From NCBI GenBank assembly GCA_030152605.1, contig JASLJB010000209.1, positions 1-6,609 of the forward strand: 6,609 bases of DNA, written 5' to 3'. Under the pieces are notes generated by a model that did no database searches, was not told where the DNA came from, and saw only the letters and a list, made by a program, of their open reading frames with translations. The translations under genes were made by a program, and so were the position numbers. Each line of letters opens with the position of its first letter. The first letter of the stretch is position 1. Positions 1 to 5,213 of this stretch are shown piece by piece. The stretch is from Acinetobacter sp. (GTDB taxonomy: Bacteria > Pseudomonadota > Gammaproteobacteria > Pseudomonadales > Moraxellaceae).

Positions 1-2344
1 GGTTTATCCGCATATGCAGATTGCATTATTTGTGGGTCGCGAAAAATCGATCAAAGCAGTCGATGTCGCGCGTAACAGTGATAATCTGGTTTTTGTCGTT
101 GCTCAAAAAGATTCACTTACTGAAGAAATCGACCACGACAATCTCTACCAATACGGAACCGTGGCCAAGATCGTGCAAGTCGTCAATCATGAAAATGACG
201 AAAACTGCATTAAAGTGCTGATCGAAGGCTTATATCGCGCCAAGTTAGAAAAAATTATCGATGATCATGATTATTTAACTGCCGAACATTCGCTTGCTCC
301 GATCACGATGTCGATTGACCAAGACACGCAAAGTACACGCCTCCAAGAATTACGTACGCTTTTCGCACAGTATGCAGAAGCCAAATTGCGTAATGCGCGC
401 GAGTTAATTGCAGCAGCAAATAAAATTGAAGATATCTTGCAGTTGCTGTTCTTTGTCGCAACACGTGTACCTTTAAATATCGATGTTAAACAAAAATTCT
501 TAGAACACAACGAATTCGAAGCACATCTGCAAGAGTTAATGACCTATTTGTTGCAACAATCCGAAGAGCAACAAATCGAGCAAACCTTGCATGACTCGGT
601 AAAACGCCAGATGGAAAAAAACCAACGCGAATACTTTCTCAATGAAAAGATGAAAGTCATTCAGCGTGAGCTTTCTGACATGAATGGTGGTGCAGAGGAT
701 GATGTTGCTGAGATCGAAAAACGTCTCAGTGAAGCTGATCTACCTGAGCATGTACGCAAAAAAGCAGAAGTTGAATTCCGCAAATTAAAAGCCATGCAAC
801 CAGCATCAAGCGAAGCTGCTGTGGTCCGTAACTATCTCGAAGTCATTTTAGATACACCGTGGAATACTGCCAGCAAAGTCAGCATCAACTTGAGCAAAGC
901 CCAAGATATCTTAGATGCAGATCATTACGGTCTCGATGAAGTCAAACAACGCATCGTCGAGTATCTTGCGGTGCAATCTCGAGTGAAAAAACTACGTGGT
1001 CCGATTTTATGTTTAGTCGGTCCGCCTGGGGTGGGTAAAACTTCGCTCGGTGAATCGATCGCCAAAGCAACTGGTCGTGAGTTTGTCCGTATGGCACTTG
1101 GTGGCGTACGTGATGAAGCTGAGATTCGTGGACACCGCCGCACCTATATTGGCGCGATGCCAGGCAAGATCGTGCAATCACTGACCAAAGTCGGGGTAAA
1201 AAACCCACTGTTCTTGCTCGACGAGATCGACAAGATGGCTCAAGACTATCGTGGTGATCCGGCCTCTGCCCTCCTCGAAGTACTTGATCCATCGCAAAAC
1301 AGTAAGTTTAACGACCATTATCTCGATCTTGATCTCGACCTATCTGAAGTGATGTTTATCTGTACTGCGAACAGTATGAATATTCCAGAAGCCTTGCTCG
1401 ATCGAATGGAAGTGATTCGTCTACCGGGTTATACCGAAGACGAGAAAGTAAATATTGCTGACCGTTATCTCGTGCCTAAAGCCATTAAAAACAATGGTCT
1501 GAAAGCCAAAGAACTCACGATTCATGAAGAAGCGATTCGCGATATTGTTCGTCGCTATACCCGTGAAGCTGGGGTGCGGAGCCTAGAACGTGAAGTGTCT
1601 AAGATCGCACGTAAAGTTGTCAAAGAAGCGGTCAGTAAGAAAGCTAAAAACTTACAGATCGATGTGAATGCTGAGAATCTTCCAGATTATCTCGGCGTGC
1701 ATAAATTTGATTACGGCATCGCGGAAGAAGAAGCACAAGTCGGTCGGGTCAATGGCCTCGCTTGGACCTCTGTCGGCGGAGAGTTACTCACCATCGAAGT
1801 GGCAACCATGAAAGGTAAAGGTACTTTTGTGACCACGGGCTCCTTGGGCGATGTGATGCAAGAGTCGATTAAAGCGGCGATGACTGTTGTACGTACCCGT
1901 ACAGACGAGTTGGGCATTGAACCTGAACGTTATGCACAAACTGACGTGCACGTGCATTTACCTGAAGGTGCGACACCGAAAGATGGACCATCAGCAGGTT
2001 TAGCACTCACAACGGCATTGGTCTCTGCATTTACAGGTATTCCAATTCGCCCAGATATCGCGATGACAGGTGAAACCAGTCTCAGTGGTCGTGCGATGCG
2101 CATCGGTGGTTTAAAAGAAAAACTGCTTGCTGCACATCGTGGTGGCATCAAGTTAGTGTTTATTCCACAAGAAAACGTGCGTGATCTGGCGGAGATTCCA
2201 CAGAATGTCAAAGAAGGTCTTGAAATCAAAGCCGTAAAAAGCATTGATGAGGTCTTGGCTTTGGCGCTGACTGAACAACCAAAACCGTTGGTGAAAGCAC
2301 CGATTGTGAAAGATGTCGGCAGTACCAAGGCGGCACGCCACTAA
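1..2344 (+). CDS. lon: Lon, ATP-dependent serine protease (5' end outside the window)
   Basis: Cytoplasmic AAA+ protease that unfolds and degrades damaged proteins and selected regulators, working as a hexamer. The reading frame is open to the window edge and encodes V-Y-P-H before the first ATG at 14. Lon proteins normally read D-V-V-V-Y-P-H-M here, so that ATG is internal and roughly 20-30 residues are missing upstream. Counting from the ATG at 14, residues 1 to about 185 form the N-terminal substrate-binding domain, followed by a charged helical region (about 185-300). The AAA+ module has Walker A GPPGVGKT (336-343, Lys342) and Walker B LLDEID (Asp403, Glu404). The C-terminal protease domain (from about 576) has Ser660 in DGPSAG and Lys703 in GGLKEK, 43 residues apart as in E. 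coli Ser679/Lys722, so the enzyme should be active. The tail after about 755 is Lys/Pro-rich and poorly conserved. Its promoter is outside the window; the family is commonly heat-shock induced. Confidence 0.98.
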   Translation, partial: VYPHMQIALFVGREKSIKAVDVARNSDNLVFVVAQKDSLTEEIDHDNLYQYGTVAKIVQVVNHENDENCIKVLIEGLYRAKLEKIIDDHDYLTAEHSLAPITMSIDQDTQSTRLQELRTLFAQYAEAKLRNARELIAAANKIEDILQLLFFVATRVPLNIDVKQKFLEHNEFEAHLQELMTYLLQQSEEQQIEQTLHDSVKRQMEKNQREYFLNEKMKVIQRELSDMNGGAEDDVAEIEKRLSEADLPEHVRKKAEVEFRKLKAMQPASSEAAVVRNYLEVILDTPWNTASKVSINLSKAQDILDADHYGLDEVKQRIVEYLAVQSRVKKLRGPILCLVGPPGVGKTSLGESIAKATGREFVRMALGGVRDEAEIRGHRRTYIGAMPGKIVQSLTKVGVKNPLFLLDEIDKMAQDYRGDPASALLEVLDPSQNSKFNDHYLDLDLDLSEVMFICTANSMNIPEALLDRMEVIRLPGYTEDEKVNIADRYLVPKAIKNNGLKAKELTIHEEAIRDIVRRYTREAGVRSLEREVSKIARKVVKEAVSKKAKNLQIDVNAENLPDYLGVHKFDYGIAEEEAQVGRVNGLAWTSVGGELLTIEVATMKGKGTFVTTGSLGDVMQESIKAAMTVVRTRTDELGIEPERYAQTDVHVHLPEGATPKDGPSAGLALTTALVSAFTGIPIRPDIAMTGETSLSGRAMRIGGLKEKLLAAHRGGIKLVFIPQENVRDLAEIPQNVKEGLEIKAVKSIDEVLALALTEQPKPLVKAPIVKDVGSTKAARH

Positions 2345-2354
2345 ATTTAGTGGC
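2337..2354. repeat. Perfect palindrome over the lon stop codon
   Basis: GCCACTAAATTTAGTGGC is an exact 18-bp palindrome. It contains the lon stop codon (TAA, 2342-2344) and the two codons before it. As RNA it would fold into a 7-bp stem with an AAUU loop. It has no T-run after it, so it is not itself an intrinsic terminator; the real terminator starts 48 bases downstream. It may stabilise the mRNA 3' end or bind a dimeric protein; neither is shown by the sequence. Confidence 0.7.
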
Positions 2355-2401
2355 CTTATCGCTCACGCTCCAGAGCCTGATCGATTAAACACTATTTAAA
2401 G

Positions 2402-2426
2402 AAAGAGAGCTACGGCTCTCTTTTTT
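2402..2426 (+). terminator. Intrinsic terminator of lon
   Basis: A 9-bp perfect stem (AAAGAGAGC with GCTCTCTTT) closes a TACG loop, followed by T-tract to 2426. The loop is a C(UACG)G tetraloop of the exceptionally stable UNCG class. It lies 58 bases after the lon stop and should end the lon transcript, which makes rlmH a separate unit. Confidence 0.93.
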
Positions 2427-2434
2427 GATAGCGC

Positions 2435-2462
2435 TTGCAAAATAATAATTCAGCCTCATAAT
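2435..2462 (+). promoter_or_regulatory. Putative sigma-70 promoter inside the lon-rlmH gap
   Basis: TTGCAA (2435-2440, 4 of 6 to the -35 consensus) and CATAAT (2457-2462, 5 of 6 to the -10 consensus) are separated by 16 bp in an AT-rich spacer. It sits just after the lon terminator and predicts a start near 2469. Such matches arise by chance in AT-rich DNA; the support comes from its position between two terminators. Confidence 0.45.
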
Positions 2463-2468
2463 GAATAT

Positions 2469-2571
2469 GAGCCTATGAATTTAGCTCTCGATTTTTTAAG
2501 TGGTTTTCTGCTTCTCCAGACAGATCATCACTTTATCGCAGTCTTGAATACCTTTAAGACTGCGTTTTTTT
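2469..2571 (+). ncRNA. Candidate small RNA between lon and rlmH
   Basis: Inferred transcript of about 103 nt, running from the start predicted by the promoter at 2435-2462 to the end of a strong intrinsic terminator. A 5' hairpin is possible: GAG (2469-2471) and CTA (2473-2475) pair with TAG (2482-2484) and CTC (2485-2487), with one bulged C. A U-rich stretch follows (2491-2515, including six consecutive T), then a small TCTG/CAGA hairpin near 2507-2520, then the terminator with a seven-T tail. A U-rich single-stranded stretch plus a terminator with a poly-U tail is the usual build of Hfq-binding regulatory RNAs. I do not recognise it as a known family. The alternative is that the second terminator is only a backup for lon read-through. 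Confidence 0.4.
2537..2571 (+). terminator. Second intrinsic terminator in the lon-rlmH gap
   Basis: CGCAGTCTT (2537-2545) pairs perfectly with AAGACTGCG (2556-2564) around a 10-base loop and is followed directly by seven T (2565-2571). The strength and orientation are those of a real plus-strand terminator. No coding region ends just upstream of it, so it must serve either read-through from lon or a short non-coding transcript. Confidence 0.9.
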
Positions 2572-2657
2572 GGCATAGCCGCCACGCATCACGATCTACT
2601 TCAAAACAGCTTAGATTTCAATGCTGCGCAATTTTACAGCATTCATGCGATTTAGCT

Positions 2658-2719
2658 TTGCCTATCTGCATGCTAAAAAATATTAAGCGTTTTTTAGCGT
2701 ATTCATTCAAGCGTATACT
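2658..2719 (+). promoter_or_regulatory. Putative rlmH promoter region with overlapping inverted repeat
   Basis: Two weak promoter candidates precede rlmH: TTGCCT (2658-2663) with TATTAA (2681-2686), spacing 17 bp; and a TATACT -10 element (2714-2719, 5 of 6) with only a T-rich hexamer 17 bp upstream of it. Between and across them lies an exact inverted repeat, GCTAAAAAA (2672-2680) with TTTTTTAGC (2690-2698). It could be an operator or simply AT-rich promoter DNA. The sequence does not decide which promoter is used. Confidence 0.35.
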
Positions 2720-2754
2720 ACAACTTGTCTTAGGCCGAAGTTGTTCAAGCTATT

Positions 2755-3237
2755 ATGAAAATCCGTATTTTAACCATTGGACAAAAAATGCCGAGTTGGG
2801 TACTGACTGGAGTTGAAGATTACCTAAAGCGCATTCAACCCTTTGTTCAAACCCAAATCATCGAATTGCCGATGGCAAAACGTGGCAAAAATGATTCTGA
2901 AGCGGATATTTTAAAGTATCGCCAAATCGAAGGTGATTCGATTTTAGCAGCGATGAAACACAACGAAGTCATGATTGCACTTGAAGTTGAAGGTCGCGAG
3001 CTCAGCACAGAAAAGCTCGCCAGCACCATGCAAGGTTGGATGCTCGAAGGCCAAGATATCGTCCTCGCCATCGGCGGCCCGGATGGACACAGTCAAGCGG
3101 TTCGCCAAGCCGCAGCTTGGCATTGGTCCTTATCTAAACTTACCCTGCCCCATCCTTTGGTTCGGGTGATGCTGATCGAGCAACTGTATCGCGCCATGAG
3201 CATCAACAACAACCATCCTTATCATCGAGCAGGATAA
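2755..3237 (+). CDS. rlmH: RlmH, 23S rRNA (pseudouridine1915-N3)-methyltransferase
   Basis: SPOUT-class methyltransferase that uses S-adenosylmethionine to methylate N3 of pseudouridine 1915 in helix 69 of 23S rRNA, acting on assembled 70S ribosomes. The 160-residue product is close to the 155 of E. coli RlmH. It begins MKIRILTIGQKMP, a typical RlmH start. The trefoil-knot SAM-binding loop is visible as IGGPDG (residues 106-111). The conserved C-terminal block follows: WSLS, LTLPHPLVRVMLIEQLYRA, then NNHPYHR just before the end (His154 to Arg158). No good Shine-Dalgarno sequence is seen before the ATG at 2755, but the family N-terminus supports this start. In many bacteria rlmH follows rsfS (ribosomal silencing factor); here it instead stands behind lon and its terminators, so it is probably transcribed on its own. 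Confidence 0.97.
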   Translation: MKIRILTIGQKMPSWVLTGVEDYLKRIQPFVQTQIIELPMAKRGKNDSEADILKYRQIEGDSILAAMKHNEVMIALEVEGRELSTEKLASTMQGWMLEGQDIVLAIGGPDGHSQAVRQAAAWHWSLSKLTLPHPLVRVMLIEQLYRAMSINNNHPYHRAG

Positions 3238-3279
3238 AACAGTTTAGGGTCTGTTGCAGTTTCGAAACAGTCCGTTGAG

Positions 3280-3305
3280 TGCTGCTTACTTTCCCCGTAA
3301 CAGCA
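3280..3305 (+). repeat. Hairpin in the rlmH-dioxygenase gap
   Basis: TGCTG (3280-3284) and TTAC (3286-3289) pair with GTAA (3297-3300) and CAGCA (3301-3305), giving nine pairs with one bulged C around a TTTCCCC loop. No T-run follows, so it is not a standard intrinsic terminator. Upstream, GTTTCGAAAC (3259-3268) is a separate 10-bp palindrome. No convincing promoter was found in this gap, so the dioxygenase might be read through from rlmH. Confidence 0.45.
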
Positions 3306-3358
3306 TCCGTCGCACAATACAGCAGTCGAACAGATCAAATGAGAAGTGAAGTCAAGTG

Positions 3359-4138
3359 ATGCAACTACAAACACTACCGGGATTATTTATTTCCCATGGC
3401 TCGCCGATGCTGGCGCTGAATCCGGAACAAGTTGGTCCGGCACTGACCCGTCTCAGCCTCAATCTTCCGACACCCAAAGCCATCATCATCATGTCGGCAC
3501 ACTGGGAAAGTGATGCACTTGAGGTCAGTACTGCAATTCGTCCTGAGACTTGGCATGACTTTCGCGGCTTCCCCGAAGCGTTATATCAAATTCGCTATCC
3601 TGCGCCCGGACAACCTGAGCTGGCCGAACAGATTTTGCAGTTGTTTGCCGATGCGCACATGAATGCACATGCCAACAGCACCCGCCCGCGCGATCACGGC
3701 GTATGGATGCCGTTATTGCATATGTATCCAGACGCGGACATTCCAGTCATTGAAATTTCACTGCCCAAACACATGTCTGCGCAAGAGATTTATAAAATTG
3801 GCGCAACAGTCGCTGTGTTACGCCAACAGCAAGTCTTGATCATCGGCTCAGGGAGTATTACCCATAACTTACGCGAACTGTCTTGGGATGCACCAGAGGC
3901 GGCGGTACCTGAGTGGGCATCTGGCTTTCGCAACCATGTGGTACAAAAACTCAGCCACCAACAACACTATGATGACGTTTTAAATTGGCCAACACTGCCC
4001 TACGTGCAACGCAATCATCCAAGTATCGAACATTTGGCACCTTTATTCTTCGCGATGGGGACTGGATTGCGATTCAGTCTCGTGCACAGTAGTTTTTCGA
4101 TGGGAGCACTAGGTATGGATATTTATCGCTTCGATTAG
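3359..4138 (+). CDS. ygiD: YgiD-like extradiol ring-cleavage dioxygenase (DODA/LigB class III family)
   Basis: Predicted cytoplasmic metal-dependent dioxygenase of the class III extradiol family. E. coli YgiD opens L-DOPA at the 4,5 position in vitro, but the physiological substrate is generally unclear. The 259-residue length fits the family (YgiD 271). Expected metal or active-site histidines are all present: His13 in FISHGSPM, His48 in MSAHWESD, His169 in SITHNLREL and His225 in SIEHLAPLF, lining up with His22, His57, His177 and His234 of YgiD. Other family blocks are HDFRGFPEALY, YPAPG and RDHGVWMPLLHMYPDADIP. I chose ATG 3359 over the adjacent GTG 3356 because GAAG at 3348-3351 then sits at a normal 7-base distance. 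No aromatic-degradation genes lie nearby, so the context gives no substrate. The ygiD symbol rests on family resemblance, not proven orthology. Confidence 0.9.
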   Translation: MQLQTLPGLFISHGSPMLALNPEQVGPALTRLSLNLPTPKAIIIMSAHWESDALEVSTAIRPETWHDFRGFPEALYQIRYPAPGQPELAEQILQLFADAHMNAHANSTRPRDHGVWMPLLHMYPDADIPVIEISLPKHMSAQEIYKIGATVAVLRQQQVLIIGSGSITHNLRELSWDAPEAAVPEWASGFRNHVVQKLSHQQHYDDVLNWPTLPYVQRNHPSIEHLAPLFFAMGTGLRFSLVHSSFSMGALGMDIYRFD

Positions 4139-4154
4139 CACAGCAAAACCATAC

Positions 4155-4216
4155 CGCCCATGTCAGCGCTGCTCAGCTTGTCATTGCGCATGGGCGAAAC
4201 CATCCTCTGCATGGGC
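4155..4216. repeat. Inverted and direct copies of an 8-bp CATGGGC motif
   Basis: CGCCCATG (4155-4162) and CATGGGCG (4189-4196) form an exact 8-bp inverted repeat around a 26-base loop that itself contains the palindrome CAGCGCTG (4164-4171). A further direct copy, GCATGGGC (4209-4216), lies 21 bp after the one at 4188-4195. The hairpin follows the dioxygenase stop by 16 bases but has no adjoining T-run, so it is a possible structured 3' end rather than a classic terminator. Confidence 0.5.
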
Positions 4217-4253
4217 TGACTCAAGTGATCACAATTCATTCTTTTTGTTTCAA

Positions 4254-4349
4254 AATGGATACACTTTGAAAACCAAACTATAGCTAAGCCGTTGTCATTT
4301 TTGAATTTTAATGGTTTATGCTATACAAAATTTACAAAGTGTATCAATT
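4254..4349. promoter_or_regulatory. Near-perfect 19-bp inverted arms flanking the lipoprotein promoter region
   Basis: Arm 1 (4254-4272) and the reverse complement of arm 2 (4331-4349) match at 17 of 19 positions, sharing AAT-N-GATACACTTTG-N-AAA. The 11-bp core is exact (4258-4268 and 4335-4345), with core centres 77 bp apart. Between the arms lie a TTGTCA hexamer (4292-4297, 5 of 6 to -35) and a TGC-TATACA extended -10-like element (4319-4327). Arm 2 ends three bases before the preferred ATG at 4353. The arms could be paired operator sites or, if transcription starts far enough upstream, the stem of a leader hairpin. Confidence 0.5.
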
Positions 4350-4352
4350 GAA

Positions 4353-5138
4353 ATGAAACTAAAATTTTTAGCGATTGCCCTGCTTCCTTTTGCATTAGCA
4401 GCGTGTCAATCCAACGATATTCAGCAAGTGAAGGATGTTGCAGTGAATATACTTCAGCAGCAAAACCATCAGCAAACATTGGTTGATTACCAATGGAGCT
4501 ATCAACCTAGCGATACAAAAAAACCGATTGTGCTTAGTTTCTCTAAGCAAGATCAACGCTTAAGTATCGCAACCGGTTGTAATAACCAAGGCGGTACTTG
4601 GCAGATCGAAAACGGTCAGATCGTCACAGGGAATTTAGCATCTACCATGATGGCCTGTGAGCCTGCCCTCATGCAGCAAGAGCAAATGGTTGGCAAGATC
4701 TTTAACAATGCCAAAGTTCCTTTTAGCATTCATCGCCCACAACCCGATCAAGTTCAACTGATCCTGACCACTGCACAAGGTGAAAAACTGGTCTTTGATG
4801 GTGCGATGACCGCTGAAGCGCAATACCAATCTCAAGCTGAAACGATTTTCTTGGAAATCTCGCCAGAAACCAAACAATGTACTGGTGTAGCACCGCAGAC
4901 TTGTCTACAAGTACGTGAAGTTAAATATGATGACAAGGGAATTAAGAGCCAAGTCGATAAAGACTGGACTTATTTCTATGATGGGATTAAAGGCTTTACC
5001 CATCAACCTGATGAGAAACAAATTGTTCGCATCAAACGCTACGAAATTAAAAACCCAGCAGCGGATCAATCAAAATACGCTTATGTCCAAGATATGATCG
5101 TTGAACGTGAGCAAGTTAAAACCGCAAGCAGCAAATAA
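4353..5138 (+). CDS. Predicted outer-membrane lipoprotein with META (HslJ-like) and DUF4377-like domains
   Basis: A 261-residue precursor with a classic lipoprotein signal: MKLK, a hydrophobic core, then lipobox L-A-A-C with the lipidated Cys at residue 18. Gln at +2 is not a retention signal, so outer-membrane sorting is expected. Residues about 44-150 match the META domain (HslJ type): a TGCNNQGGTW block with Cys76, then a STMMAC block with Cys102. Residues about 163-253 resemble DUF4377: Cys176 in CTGVAP, Cys184 in TCLQVRE, WTYFYDGIKGF, and a closing NPAADQSKYAYV block. The cysteine pairs may be disulfides in the periplasm. In E. coli HslJ is heat-inducible and linked to novobiocin tolerance; DUF4377 has no known function. 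I chose ATG 4353 because it directly begins the signal peptide; the in-frame ATG at 4311 would add 14 non-signal residues. Neither start has a clear Shine-Dalgarno sequence. A bidirectional terminator follows 22 bases after the stop. Confidence 0.9.
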   Translation: MKLKFLAIALLPFALAACQSNDIQQVKDVAVNILQQQNHQQTLVDYQWSYQPSDTKKPIVLSFSKQDQRLSIATGCNNQGGTWQIENGQIVTGNLASTMMACEPALMQQEQMVGKIFNNAKVPFSIHRPQPDQVQLILTTAQGEKLVFDGAMTAEAQYQSQAETIFLEISPETKQCTGVAPQTCLQVREVKYDDKGIKSQVDKDWTYFYDGIKGFTHQPDEKQIVRIKRYEIKNPAADQSKYAYVQDMIVEREQVKTASSK

Positions 5139-5160
5139 TCTTTTCTGATGCGTAAGCCAT

Positions 5161-5189
5161 AAAAAACCGATGCATGCATCGGTTTTTTT
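5161..5189. terminator. Bidirectional intrinsic terminator between the lipoprotein gene and gdhA
   Basis: Bases 5161-5188 are a perfect 28-bp palindrome: A6, CCGATG, a central CATG, CATCGG, then T6, with one more T at 5189. Either strand gives a GC-containing stem followed by a U-run. It sits between two convergent stop codons (5138 on plus, 5214 on minus), so it should terminate both transcripts. Confidence 0.95.
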
Positions 5190-5213
5190 ATAAATATCTT
5201 TTAGATACCAGAC

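Larger units (their letters stand above)
2345..2754. other. Long intergenic region between lon and rlmH
   Basis: This 410-base gap has no credible protein gene. In order it holds the lon terminator (2402-2426), a promoter-like pair (2435-2462), a second intrinsic terminator (2537-2571), a 7-bp hairpin (AATGCTG 2620-2626 with CAGCATT 2637-2643), an AT-rich 9-bp inverted repeat (2672-2680 with 2690-2698) and a 7-bp inverted repeat (2720-2726 with 2738-2744) just before rlmH. The one open frame crossing it (2475-2816) has no ribosome binding site and runs out of frame into rlmH, so it is not called as a gene. Confidence 0.8.

Noticed and set aside
14..16. ATG at 14 as the lon start
   Set aside because: The frame is open upstream and encodes V-Y-P-H, which belongs to the conserved Lon N-terminus, so the real start is outside the window.
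925..1292. Long antisense open frames inside lon, and similar ones opposite or within the other genes
   Set aside because: They lie fully inside strongly conserved coding sequence and have no start signals or family resemblance.
2475..2816. Open frame of 113 codons across the lon-rlmH gap
   Set aside because: No ribosome binding site, passes through a strong terminator (2537-2571), overlaps the start of rlmH in another frame, and the product resembles no family I know.
3247..3262. Similarity of GGGTCTGTTGCAGTTT to the ends of IS6-family insertion sequences (GG..CTGTTGCA..)
   Set aside because: Only a short core matches, recalled from memory; there is no transposase, no convincing opposite end and no target duplication visible.
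4160..4219. Small open frame of 19 codons between the dioxygenase and lipoprotein genes
   Set aside because: No Shine-Dalgarno sequence, and its sequence is explained by the CATGGGC repeats it lies in.
4225..4232. GTGATCAC palindrome resembling a CRP-type half-site pair
   Set aside because: The half-sites are fused with no 6-bp spacer, unlike real CRP/Vfr sites; an 8-bp palindrome alone is not informative.
4311..4352. Upstream in-frame ATG adding 14 residues to the lipoprotein
   Set aside because: The added residues would sit before a complete signal peptide and spoil its N-terminal region; the ATG also lies within the likely promoter region.
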